A DNA stretch of 37,935 nt from Nanobdellati archaeon (GTDB taxonomy: Archaea; EX4484-52; JAADEF01). A program made the position numbers and the translations under genes. This document shows positions 8,012 to 16,106 of the stretch, in pieces. Each line of letters opens with the position of its first letter. Position 1 is the stretch's first letter. The stretch lies in contig WAPH01000009.1 of NCBI GenBank assembly GCA_015520895.1, positions 1 to 37,935 on the forward strand. The letters are read 5' to 3'. The notes under the pieces are model-generated. The model did no database searches and was not told where the DNA came from. It saw only the letters and a program-made list of their open reading frames with translations.

Positions 8012-10741
8012 ATGGCAGAAGGAAAAGATCAAAAGGAAATTATACTTAAGGTTGCGGAAATTCCCAGTAGTGCTCAATCAGACATAGGAGTAGGCATCGT
8101 TAGAATAGATACAAGAAAGATGGAAGAACTTGGAATTAAAGAAGGAGATGTTGTAGAGATAGAAGGAGCTAAAAAAGCTCCTGCTATAGCTTTAAGAGCT
8201 TACCCTTCTGATATTGGTTTAAGTATAATAAGAATGGATGGTTTAATGAGGAGAAATGCAGGGACAAGCATAGGAGAAGTTGTGAAGGTTAGGAAAGCAA
8301 CATATAAAGAAGCTAAAAAGGTTGTTATTGCTCCTGCCGATAAAGGAGTTATTTTACACATACCTAACGAATATTTGAAAAGACTTCTTCAAAACAGAAT
8401 AGTGATGAAAGGCAACATTATTATGCCTGCTACAAGAAGAAGCATGAGAGTTTTTGGCGATCACAGAGATGATTTCTTTGGTTTCGGTTTGCAAGATATA
8501 AAATTCATAGTTGTTGATACTTCACCAAAAGGAATTGTTAAAATATCAGAATTAACAGAGATAAAAGCGTTATCTAAGGCAGTAGATGTTATAGAGGATG
8601 AGAAATCAACGGGTATAAGTTATGAGGATATAGGGGGGTTAAAACCTATAATTAAGAAAGTAAGGGAGATGATAGAGTTGCCTTTGAAACATCCAGAACT
8701 TTTTGAAAGATTAGGTGTGGAGCCTCCTAAAGGTATATTACTTTATGGGCCACCAGGAACGGGCAAAACAATGATTGCTAAAGCAGTTGCTAATGAGGCA
8801 GGTGCGCATTTTATTTCTATAAATGGACCGGAAATTACAAGTAAATGGTATGGCGAAAGTGAAAGAAAAATAAGGGAGAAATTCAAGGAAGCAGAAGAAC
8901 ATGCTCCCAGCATTATATTTATAGATGAAATAGATGCTATTGCTCCAAAAAGAGAAGAGGTTTTAGGAGAAGTAGAGCGACGTATAGTTGCTCAACTTTT
9001 AGCAAGTATGGATGGATTAGAGAAAAGAGGTCAAGTAGTGGTTATTGGAGCAACTAACAGACCTGACGCTTTAGATCCTGCTCTTAGAAGACCAGGAAGA
9101 TTTGATAGAGAAATAGAAGTGGGAGTTCCAAGTATTGAGGGAAGAAAAGAAATATTACAAATTAAAACAAGATCTATGCCTTTATTCTATTGGGATTATG
9201 ACGTTGCTTTTAATGTAATAAAGGAAAAAGTAGATAATGGAAAAGCCATAACTGCTTATAAACAAAAGATAAAGAATGCTTTTAATGAAGAGAACATAAC
9301 TTCTCTATTTGAAATAATAAGTGCTTATGAAGATTATATTAAAAACGAGATAAGAGATTTTGTTAGGGATAAATATAGTAAAGAAATAAATGAAGAAAAA
9401 TTAGAGATCCTTCTTAAAAACACTGCTTATAAAAGCTATTTGGAGAACTTAATTGAAAGGGGTTTTCCTTATTTACAAGAGATTGAAGGATCTATTGTTG
9501 TGAATTATGATAAAGAAAAGCTTGTGGAGATTACAGAGAAATTAGGTTATCGTCGTTTATTATCTTTATTAAAGAAGATGAAAAAAGAGCATGTAAGCAG
9601 TATCTTTCAGATTTTAAGATTATTTATGAAACATTATGATGAGATCGTTAAAAAAAGTGTTGATGTTATGATTGAAGACTTGGCAAAGAAGACTCATGGT
9701 TTTGTTGGCGCTGATTTAGAAGCATTAGTTAAAGAGGCTGCGATGAATACTTTAAGGAGAGTATTAGATGAAGTGCCGAGAGAAGATGAGATACCGGAAG
9801 AGGTGTTAGCAAAACTCCTTGTTACTTACCAGGATTTTGAACAGGCTTTAAAATATGTAGAACCTAGTGCTATGAGGGAAGTTTTAGTTGAGTTCCCTAA
9901 TGTTACTTGGGAAGATGTAGGGGGTTTAGATGATATTAAAAACGAACTTAGGGAAGTGGTTGAATGGCCTTTGAAGCATCCAGAAGCATTTAAACGTATG
10001 GGTATAGAACCTGCTAAAGGTATCTTATTATATGGCTTACCAGGGACAGGTAAAACTCTACTTGCTAAAGCAGTTGCTAACGAATCAGGTGCTAATTTTA
10101 TTTACATAAAGGGACCAGAAATATTAAGTAAGTGGGTTGGGGAAAGTGAAAGAAAGATAAGAGAGATATTTAAAAAAGCAAGGCAAGTAGCACCTTCTAT
10201 TGTGTTTATAGATGAGATTGATGCTATTGCTCCTCGGAGAGGATTAGGTATAGGTAGTGAGGTAACAGATCGTGTTTTAACTCAGCTTTTAACAGAACTT
10301 GATGGTATGGAAAAACTTGATAAAGTAGTAGTAATGGCAGCAACTAACAGACCTGATATCTTAGATTCTGCTCTTATGAGGGCAGGAAGGTTTGATAGAC
10401 ATATTTACGTTCCTGTTCCTGACAAAGAAACTCGAAAGAAGATTTTAGAGGTTCATACAAGGAATATGCCTTTGTCTGATGTGAGTATTGAAGAACTAGC
10501 TGAATTGACTGATGGATATGTAGGGGCAGATCTTGCTAATCTTTGTAGGGAAGCCGCATTACTTGCTTTACGCGAAAATATTAATGCGAAGGAAGTAACA
10601 ATGGATCACTTTAAAAAGGCAATGGAAAAAATTAAACCTTCTGTGGATAAAAAAACAGCAGAACGCTTTAAAGAAAGATTCGAAAAAGCGAGAAAAAATG
10701 CTCTTAAAGACGAGAGTGAGCAATTGGGTTATGTGGGATAA
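8012..10741 (+). CDS. cdc48: CDC48/VCP-family AAA+ ATPase with enlarged D1 lid region
   Basis: Double-ring unfoldase that prepares ubiquitin-like-tagged or aggregated proteins for degradation. N-terminal double-psi barrel and Cdc48-2 domains (about 10-190) precede D1, with Walker A GPPGTGKT at 248-255 (numbered from ATG 8006) and Walker B IIFIDEIDAIAP. D2 follows, with GLPGTGKT at 677-684 and IVFIDEIDAIAP. D2 has Leu where Pro is usual in the P-loop. Between MPL (391-393) and KKTHGFVGADL (about 561) there are roughly 155 extra, mostly helical charged residues where short homologues have about 14. The C-terminus (GYVG) lacks a Tyr in the penultimate position expected for a HbYX proteasome motif. 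TATTTAAATA (7981-7990) is centred 26.5 nt from ATG 8012, favouring it over 8006. Confidence 0.93.
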   Translation: MAEGKDQKEIILKVAEIPSSAQSDIGVGIVRIDTRKMEELGIKEGDVVEIEGAKKAPAIALRAYPSDIGLSIIRMDGLMRRNAGTSIGEVVKVRKATYKEAKKVVIAPADKGVILHIPNEYLKRLLQNRIVMKGNIIMPATRRSMRVFGDHRDDFFGFGLQDIKFIVVDTSPKGIVKISELTEIKALSKAVDVIEDEKSTGISYEDIGGLKPIIKKVREMIELPLKHPELFERLGVEPPKGILLYGPPGTGKTMIAKAVANEAGAHFISINGPEITSKWYGESERKIREKFKEAEEHAPSIIFIDEIDAIAPKREEVLGEVERRIVAQLLASMDGLEKRGQVVVIGATNRPDALDPALRRPGRFDREIEVGVPSIEGRKEILQIKTRSMPLFYWDYDVAFNVIKEKVDNGKAITAYKQKIKNAFNEENITSLFEIISAYEDYIKNEIRDFVRDKYSKEINEEKLEILLKNTAYKSYLENLIERGFPYLQEIEGSIVVNYDKEKLVEITEKLGYRRLLSLLKKMKKEHVSSIFQILRLFMKHYDEIVKKSVDVMIEDLAKKTHGFVGADLEALVKEAAMNTLRRVLDEVPREDEIPEEVLAKLLVTYQDFEQALKYVEPSAMREVLVEFPNVTWEDVGGLDDIKNELREVVEWPLKHPEAFKRMGIEPAKGILLYGLPGTGKTLLAKAVANESGANFIYIKGPEILSKWVGESERKIREIFKKARQVAPSIVFIDEIDAIAPRRGLGIGSEVTDRVLTQLLTELDGMEKLDKVVVMAATNRPDILDSALMRAGRFDRHIYVPVPDKETRKKILEVHTRNMPLSDVSIEELAELTDGYVGADLANLCREAALLALRENINAKEVTMDHFKKAMEKIKPSVDKKTAERFKERFEKARKNALKDESEQLGYVG

Positions 10742-11135
10742 TAGTAATAAAAACTTTTCTTTCTCTTTCTCTTGTGTCATGATTTATGAGAACTATATTT
10801 TGCCAAGTTCCTTTAACAATTTTACCTTCTTTGTAAGGTAAAGTAATAGATTGACCAAGCAGCGTTGCCCTTAGATGGCTTGCACCATTATCGTCGTGCC
10901 ATGTAATGTGGTGTTTGTAAACATGATCAAAAGGTGCAATTTTATCCAACGTTTCAAACAAATCTTCTAAGAGATTAGGATCGTTTTCTATAAGTATGAG
11001 TGAAGATGTGGATCCTAAAGAAAATAGAGTGATAATTCCTTCTCCTTGGTTAGGAATTAAATCTTCAATATCTTTATCTATACACGTCCATCCTTTTTTT
11101 GCAGGAAGTTTATAAGAGAGTTTATACATATTCAT
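10704..11135 (-). CDS. YjbQ/UPF0047 family protein
   Basis: Family of about 135-140 residues; members can show weak thiamine-phosphate synthase activity but the true role is uncertain. Typical features are EGIITLFSLGSTSSLILIEND, then HHITWHDDNGASHLRATLLG with the conserved His/Asn/His cluster, and WQNIVLINHDTRERERKVFI at the end. It starts with ATGA overlap on the ftsY stop and is probably translationally coupled to it. Its last 38 nt overlap the 3' end of cdc48 on the opposite strand, so the C-terminal tail after KVFITI is shared antisense coding. Confidence 0.87.
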   Translation of the reverse strand: MNMYKLSYKLPAKKGWTCIDKDIEDLIPNQGEGIITLFSLGSTSSLILIENDPNLLEDLFETLDKIAPFDHVYKHHITWHDDNGASHLRATLLGQSITLPYKEGKIVKGTWQNIVLINHDTRERERKVFITIIPHNPIAHSRL

Positions 11136-12031
11136 CCCAGTAAATCTTTTAAGTACTCTCTTTTATTAAATTTTTTTAAATCTTCATACTCTTGACCTAC
11201 ACCTAAGAAAAAAATAGGTTTTTTAAGAGCATACGCTATGCTTAAAATAGCACCTTTTTTATTATCTACGTCATATTTTGTAAGAATAATTGCATCAACA
11301 CCAGCTTCATTAAACATTTTAGCTTGCTCTACTATGTCGTTGCCTGTGATGCTTTCTAAAACAAGAATTTTAAGATCTGGGTTGATTACTCTTATTATTT
11401 TTTTAAGTTCTTCTAAGAGGTTTTTATCTGTTGGTGCTCTTCCTGCTGTATCTGCAAGAACAACGTCAATGCCTTTACTTTTAGCATAATTTACTGCATC
11501 ATATATTACTGCTGCAGAATCACTGCCATATTTCTGTTTTATGAGCCTTAAGCCTAATTTTTTGCTATGTTCCTCTAATTGCTCAATAGCAGCAGATCTA
11601 AAGGTGTCTCCTGCTGCTAATACTACACTTTTCCCTTTTTTCTTGAGATAGTAAGCGAGTTTAGCAATTGTTGTGGTTTTACCTGTACCATTAAATCCAA
11701 AGAATACTATTATTATGGGCTTTTTATTTTTCCTTTTGCGTAACCACTCGTCAAAATCTTCTTCTACTATTACTTTATTGATTGTGTTGTGTAAAGCACC
11801 CTCTACTATTTTTTTTATTCTATTTTTCTCAACCACTTTGCCTACTAACTTATTTTTTATCTCCTTTATTATTTTTTCTGCAACTTCTAAAGATACATTA
11901 TTTTCAACTAATTCTATTTCCATCTCCCATAATACGTCTTCTATGTCTTCTTCTTTAATTTCCTTTTTTATTACTTTTTCCATTAATTTCTCAGAGGTCT
12001 TATCAAGAAGTTTTCTAAATTTAGTAAACAT
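11132..12031 (-). CDS. ftsY: Signal recognition particle receptor FtsY
   Basis: SRP GTPase that docks ribosome-nascent-chain complexes at the SecY channel, 299 residues. The helical N domain is residues 1-100. The G domain has P-loop GFNGTGKT (112-119), the SRP-GTPase insertion region AGDTFRSAAIEQLEEH, DTAGR, TKYDVDNKKG and the closing motif FFLGVGQEYEDL, with phenylalanine as usual in FtsY. There is no long acidic A domain, as is common in archaea. The ATG lies two bases after the last base of tRNA-His, and I see no ribosome-binding site or separate promoter, so expression probably depends on the tRNA transcript. Confidence 0.95.
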   Translation of the reverse strand: MFTKFRKLLDKTSEKLMEKVIKKEIKEEDIEDVLWEMEIELVENNVSLEVAEKIIKEIKNKLVGKVVEKNRIKKIVEGALHNTINKVIVEEDFDEWLRKRKNKKPIIIVFFGFNGTGKTTTIAKLAYYLKKKGKSVVLAAGDTFRSAAIEQLEEHSKKLGLRLIKQKYGSDSAAVIYDAVNYAKSKGIDVVLADTAGRAPTDKNLLEELKKIIRVINPDLKILVLESITGNDIVEQAKMFNEAGVDAIILTKYDVDNKKGAILSIAYALKKPIFFLGVGQEYEDLKKFNKREYLKDLLG

Positions 12032-12032
12032 A

Positions 12033-12104
12033 GGCGAGGACCGGGACTCGAACCCGGGTCAGCGGATCCACAGTCCGCCAGGATAACCACTACCCCATCC
12101 TCGC
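12033..12104 (-). tRNA. tRNA-His (anticodon GUG)
   Basis: Minus-strand cloverleaf: acceptor GCGAGGA/TCCTCGC, anticodon stem GCGGA/TCCGC with loop CUGUGGA giving GUG, T-arm CCGGG-TTCGAGT-CCCGG. Discriminator C73 is at 12033, as expected for tRNA-His. The base before the acceptor stem is U (plus-strand A at 12105), so the identity element G-1 is not encoded and must be added after transcription. A TTTTAAAA box near 12131-12140 is the likely promoter and should drive ftsY too. Confidence 0.95.
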
Positions 12105-12166
12105 ATCGCAATTAATTTAGTATATCAAATTTTTAAAAGTTTTAGAGAAGTTTGTATTTTCTATAT

Positions 12167-12520
12167 TTATTCTTCTTGATAGAACAACACTATTACAAAA
12201 ATGCTTATTCCAATGCCTCCTAGTACTCCAAGAACTATATAAGCCGTGGTGCTTAAATGAAGTTTAAATGATACTCCTTCTAATATCTTAACAACAATTG
12301 CAAGTAAAGCAATGGATGTTAAGAATCCATAAAATTTTTTTAATGAATTTTCTTTAAGGTATAACAATAAATAAGACCCTATAAACCCTATTATTCCGTG
12401 GATTGCGGCCAAATATGGAGGGAATGGGTTATAAATGTAATGAATAAGATAAGCAGAAGATAAGCTAAAAATAATTCCTATAAGTACCCATCCTATTAAT
12501 CTTGAGAGATTAAATTCCAT
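12167..12520 (-). CDS. Small integral membrane protein, unknown function
   Basis: 117 residues with about four predicted membrane segments (near 7-27, 36-54, 64-82, 91-114) and a short acidic tail (YQEE). I do not recognise a family. It is divergent from the NOG1 gene across only 34 bp, with no visible Shine-Dalgarno. A TATATAT box at about 12544-12551 is 27 nt upstream, indicating a leaderless start. The helix-rich composition and the promoter make it a likely real gene. Confidence 0.72.
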   Translation of the reverse strand: MEFNLSRLIGWVLIGIIFSLSSAYLIHYIYNPFPPYLAAIHGIIGFIGSYLLLYLKENSLKKFYGFLTSIALLAIVVKILEGVSFKLHLSTTAYIVLGVLGGIGISIFVIVLFYQEE

Positions 12521-12554
12521 AATTATTAAAAGTTATTACTTACATATATATCTT
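12521..12554. promoter_or_regulatory. Interlocked divergent promoters
   Basis: The plus-strand TATA-like ATTAAAAG lies at about 12524-12531, 27 nt before the NOG1 ATG. The minus-strand TATATAT lies at about 12544-12551, 27 nt before the membrane-protein ATG. Each box sits in the start region of the opposite gene, so the two initiation complexes should exclude one another. Spacing inference only. Confidence 0.45.
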
Positions 12555-13583
12555 ATGCAATTCTTCATAAAATCTTCGCAGGAACTATTAGATAAAGCAT
12601 TTAGAAGAGCTAAGAATGTTAAAGAATCTTCTTCTCATAAAACGATAAAAGAGAAGTTACAAGAAAAAGCTTTAAATAAAATCTCTACCATCGATAATGT
12701 GCTTTACGATGAGCTTAATAAAATAATCAGATCTTATCCTATTTTTGAAGAATTAAATCCTTTTTATCAACAATTATTTAGAGAATACATTTTTGTAAAG
12801 GCATATAAAAGATCTTTAAGAAATTTATCCTGGACAAGAAAAAAAATAAGAGAATTAAGCACTTATTATAAAAAGAAAATCAAAAACGCATCTACAACTT
12901 CTCAAATATCTAATTGGCTTAAAGCTTACTACGGTAGAATTAGTTCTCTTATTTACGATTTAGAAAAAGATTTGAATTTGCTATTTGAGGTTAAAAGGAT
13001 ATGGCAGAAATTTCCTGTCATAGATACTTCCAAACCCATATTTGTTTTTGCAGGATACCCTAATGTTGGAAAAAGTTCTTTAATTAATGCTTTGACTTCT
13101 GCAAATATAGAGATAGCTCCTTATCCTTTTACTACAAAACACTTAAATATAGGAAAAATAGATGATATTGTTCTTGTTGATACTCCTGGAATTTTGGAAA
13201 AGAGAATTAATAAAATGAATGATGTTGAGAAAAGAGCGGCAATAGCTTTAACCTATCTTACTAAAAATATAATATTTGTTTTTGATCCTTCTTTATCCTC
13301 AGGTTATGACTTGTTTCAACAAATAGATTTATTAAAGGATTTGACTCAACAAATTTCTTTTAAACCCTTGTTGTTAGTTGTAAATAAAGAAGATCTTCTA
13401 TGTGATGATGAGAAGAAAAAGGTTAAAGAAATTTTAGAAAAGGAATTTCCTTCATCAGAAGTAGTATTTGTTTCTGCTTTGAAAGGCCAAGGTATTAAGG
13501 ATTTAAAAGATAAAATAATTAATTTGTCTTATAAAACTCGTAGTTTACCATCTATGAGGCTTAGGAGGGAATTAAATGAGTAA
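12555..13583 (+). CDS. NOG1-like ribosome-assembly GTPase
   Basis: 342 residues. A helical N-terminal region (1-160) of NOG1 type precedes an OBG/NOG1-class G domain: G1 GYPNVGKSS from residue 167, G2 APYPFTTK, G3 DTPGILEKR, G4 NKED and G5 VSALKGQG. The archaeal NOG1 group lacks the long eukaryotic C-terminal extension, as here, and is implicated in large-subunit maturation. The start is leaderless by promoter spacing. The 3' end overlaps the epimerase gene by 8 nt, so the two are co-transcribed. Confidence 0.88.
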   Translation: MQFFIKSSQELLDKAFRRAKNVKESSSHKTIKEKLQEKALNKISTIDNVLYDELNKIIRSYPIFEELNPFYQQLFREYIFVKAYKRSLRNLSWTRKKIRELSTYYKKKIKNASTTSQISNWLKAYYGRISSLIYDLEKDLNLLFEVKRIWQKFPVIDTSKPIFVFAGYPNVGKSSLINALTSANIEIAPYPFTTKHLNIGKIDDIVLVDTPGILEKRINKMNDVEKRAAIALTYLTKNIIFVFDPSLSSGYDLFQQIDLLKDLTQQISFKPLLLVVNKEDLLCDDEKKKVKEILEKEFPSSEVVFVSALKGQGIKDLKDKIINLSYKTRSLPSMRLRRELNE

Positions 13584-14568
13584 GTATTTAGTTACAGGAG
13601 TTGCAGGGTTTATAGGAAGCAAGGTTGCTGAAATGCTTTTAGAAAATGGTGATGAAGTTATAGGTATAGATAATCTTGATCCTTTTTATGATCTTAGGCT
13701 TAAGCATTATAGATTAAATAAGTTAAAAAGATATGGAAATGATTTTACTTTTAAAAACGTGGATTTATATGAGATAGATAAGCATATTGACTTTTTAAAT
13801 AATATAAAAGGAGTCTTTAATTTAGCCGCTAAAGCAGGAGTAAGGTATAGTATTGAAGATCCAGAATCTTATTATAAGACCAATACATTAGGGACTCTTA
13901 AATTAATAAAAGCTATGCTTAAATCTAAAGTTAAGTTTATTGTTCACGCATCCACCTCTAGTATTTATGCTAATTCTTCACTGCCTTTTAAAGAAGAAAA
14001 TCGTGTAGATTTTATGATTAGTCCATATGCTGCAAGTAAGAAAGCTGCAGAAGAGTTGCTTTACGTTTACCATCATTTAGAGAGTTTGAATGTTTTTGTT
14101 CTTCGTTACTTCACAGTTTATGGGCCAGCAGGTAGACCTGATATGAGTTTGTTTAAATTTACAGATAGGATATTACAAGGTAAACCCATACCTATTTATG
14201 GAGATGGTACTCAAGAAAGAAGTTTTACTTATATTGATGATGTGGCTCGAGGAACCATAAAAGCAATGGAAGTGTTAGAAAGAAAAGGAGGGTATGAAAT
14301 AATAAATATAGGTAGTGATAAAAAACATCCTTTAAATTATGCTATAGAGTTGATAGAATATTACACTGGAAAAAAAGCTAAAAAAGAGTTTTATGAGTTT
14401 AACAAAGCAGATATTTCTGCTACACTTGCAGATATTACTAAAGCTAAACGCATATTGGGTTGGGAACCTAAAATAAGTTTAGAAGAAGGAATAGAAAGAT
14501 TAGTTAAATGGTTTAAAGAGGAATGGTATCCTTTCTTAAAAGAGGAAGGAGGTGGTACAAATGGCTAA
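13576..14568 (+). CDS. NAD-dependent sugar-nucleotide epimerase (UDP-glucuronate 4-epimerase-like)
   Basis: Extended short-chain dehydrogenase/reductase, 330 residues. The NAD-binding Rossmann motif is GVAGFIG (G8, G11, G14). The active-site triad has S/T in HASTSSIYA and Y151-x3-K155 (YAASK). RYFTVYGPAGRPDM and GTQERSFTYIDD are typical of the UDP-glucuronate epimerase/GalE group, and NLDPFYDLRLKHYRL resembles the 4-epimerase signature. It probably makes activated sugars for surface glycans or glycosylated pilins; substrate is inferred. A Shine-Dalgarno AGGAGGG precedes the ATG. Its 3' end overlaps the next gene's start. Confidence 0.88.
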   Translation: MSKYLVTGVAGFIGSKVAEMLLENGDEVIGIDNLDPFYDLRLKHYRLNKLKRYGNDFTFKNVDLYEIDKHIDFLNNIKGVFNLAAKAGVRYSIEDPESYYKTNTLGTLKLIKAMLKSKVKFIVHASTSSIYANSSLPFKEENRVDFMISPYAASKKAAEELLYVYHHLESLNVFVLRYFTVYGPAGRPDMSLFKFTDRILQGKPIPIYGDGTQERSFTYIDDVARGTIKAMEVLERKGGYEIINIGSDKKHPLNYAIELIEYYTGKKAKKEFYEFNKADISATLADITKAKRILGWEPKISLEEGIERLVKWFKEEWYPFLKEEGGGTNG

Positions 14569-14944
14569 AAAAAGTAATAAAGAAATGTGGTTTCAAATAG
14601 GTAGGTGGAGTTATGTAGGTGGTTTGGTAATAGCCTTACTCGCGGCTTTGTTTGGGCTAAGTTCTTCTTGGATACCTGTAATTTTGTTTGTGTTAGGTAT
14701 TGTGGTAGGATTTCTTAATATCTCTGCTAAGGAAGAAGAGATATTTCTAATAGCAGCAATTGCCTTTCTTGTGAGTATGGTATCGGTAAGTTCTGTACTT
14801 CAACTTATCTCTAAAGTAGCAGGTATATCAGCATCTTTAATGACCTTTATAGGGGTTATATTAGGGTATCTAGTAGTATTTGCTACAGGAGCAACTATTG
14901 TTGTTTCTATAAAGGCTCTCTATAAGGTATCCAAAGACATGTGA
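14561..14944 (+). CDS. Four-helix membrane protein, unknown function
   Basis: About 127 residues with four predicted membrane segments (near 18-35, 40-57, 65-90, 96-120), basic N-terminus (MAKKSNKEMW) and cytoplasmic end KVSKDM. ATG 14561 is preferred because GGAGGTGG lies just upstream; GTG 14552 would place the ribosome-binding site inside the gene. The start overlaps the end of the epimerase gene, so it belongs to that operon. I do not recognise a named family. The last 25 nt overlap the convergent phosphatase gene. Confidence 0.75.
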   Translation: MAKKSNKEMWFQIGRWSYVGGLVIALLAALFGLSSSWIPVILFVLGIVVGFLNISAKEEEIFLIAAIAFLVSMVSVSSVLQLISKVAGISASLMTFIGVILGYLVVFATGATIVVSIKALYKVSKDM

Positions 14945-15477
14945 TAAACTCTGCCAAATTCAATTTCTATTTTTTCTATTTCTTTTCTTTTTAAATTTTG
15001 AGTAATAGCAAATATTGCTCTTATAGTATTTCCGTGAGAAGATATAGCTAACGATTTATCTTTATATTTTTTAAATATTTTTTTTAAAATCGTTTCAGTT
15101 CTTTGAATTACCATGTTAAAGTTTTCTCCTGCAGGAGGCGAAATTATAGCACTTCTATGATATAACTCATAAAGCACAGGGTTTTTATTTTTAAATCTTA
15201 TTTTACTTTTTCCGGATAGATACCCGTAATCTCTTTCTCTTAATTCCCTTATTATTAATACTTTCACTTTTTTATTCCCTAAAGCTATTCTTAAAGTTTG
15301 CTTAGCTCTTCTTAAATCAGAAGTAATTGCTAGATCTAAATTAATATGTTTTAAGTAATTTCTGATTTTTAATGCCTCCTTTATACCTTTTTCAGTTAAA
15401 GTAGCATCCTTCCATCCCGTAAAAATATTGTTTTTATTGTAGGTAGTCTCTCCATGTCTAAAAAGATAAAGTTCCAT
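14920..15477 (-). CDS. Histidine phosphatase, phosphoglycerate mutase-like
   Basis: 185 residues of the histidine-phosphatase superfamily. Catalytic R7-H8-G9-E10 (FRHGET) is followed by NKNNIFTGWKD and LTEKG, then SDLRRAKQT, RELRERDYGYLSG (catalytic acid region), PPAGENF and the second catalytic histidine in SSHGNTIRA. These motifs match cofactor-dependent phosphoglycerate mutase, although the protein is shorter than the roughly 230-residue bacterial GpmA because the mid-region is trimmed. A role in glycolysis is plausible; a phosphatase role cannot be excluded. It is convergent with and overlaps the preceding gene by 25 nt. Confidence 0.86.
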   Translation of the reverse strand: MELYLFRHGETTYNKNNIFTGWKDATLTEKGIKEALKIRNYLKHINLDLAITSDLRRAKQTLRIALGNKKVKVLIIRELRERDYGYLSGKSKIRFKNKNPVLYELYHRSAIISPPAGENFNMVIQRTETILKKIFKKYKDKSLAISSHGNTIRAIFAITQNLKRKEIEKIEIEFGRVYHMSLDTL

Positions 15478-15557
15478 AGAAATTAATTAATAATAGTAAA
15501 TTATATATATGTGTTACAATACATTTATTATATAGTTGTTGTTACGAGGTGAAATAT

Positions 15558-16070
15558 ATGAGAAGAAAAGGTATAACAGCGATAATAAGTATAGTACTAA
15601 TGTTGTTGCTGTTAGTGGCAGTATTTGGAGGAGTATATATGTGGATAACTAAATTCCAAAAGAAAACTCAAGAGCAAGTAAGTAGTGGCGCAGGTGCAGC
15701 AACCTCTAAAGCAACCGGTTCTGTAAAGTATATGTTTAGTGTTGTTAGTATAGCAGACGATGGTTCCGGAAATGTGCAAATAACTCTCAAAAATGATGGA
15801 AATACCGAGATAAGGCAACAAGATGCATCTAATCTTATTGTTAAGCTAGACGGAAGAGTTGTAGGTAGTACTGTAGCTAATGCTACAGCTTTAACAGGAG
15901 GTAATACTAATTGGGAACCAGGAGAGTTATTGCAATTTATCCTTAATGGTGTTACTTGGAATGACATAAACGATGGACGACAGCATGTATTTTACTTTGA
16001 ATTAAGCAATCTTGGTTCTTCGATATCTTTTAACTGTGGTCCTTTAGATGTCGGAGATACTGCTTGTTAA
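15558..16070 (+). CDS. Type IV pilin-like / archaellin N-terminal domain protein
   Basis: 170 residues. A short class III signal (MRRKG) is followed directly by the hydrophobic stretch ITAIISIVLMLLLLVAVFGG, with prepilin-peptidase cleavage expected after G5. A coiled segment follows (WITKFQKKTQEQ), then a beta-rich extracellular domain (about 55-170) with a probable disulphide between two C-terminal cysteines (FNCGP, DTAC). It is a natural substrate for the pilus motor at 4167-7742, although unlinked. The Shine-Dalgarno GAGGTG (15546-15551) supports ATG 15558; GTG 15549 lies in it. Confidence 0.87.
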   Translation: MRRKGITAIISIVLMLLLLVAVFGGVYMWITKFQKKTQEQVSSGAGAATSKATGSVKYMFSVVSIADDGSGNVQITLKNDGNTEIRQQDASNLIVKLDGRVVGSTVANATALTGGNTNWEPGELLQFILNGVTWNDINDGRQHVFYFELSNLGSSISFNCGPLDVGDTAC

Positions 16071-16106
16071 AAACTTTTTTAATTTCTTCTTTTTTATTTT
16101 ATTTTT

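Noticed and set aside
11673..12086. Plus-strand 137-residue open frame
   Set aside because: It is antisense to ftsY and ends inside tRNA-His; low-complexity Ser/Phe/Ile composition typical of a shadow frame.
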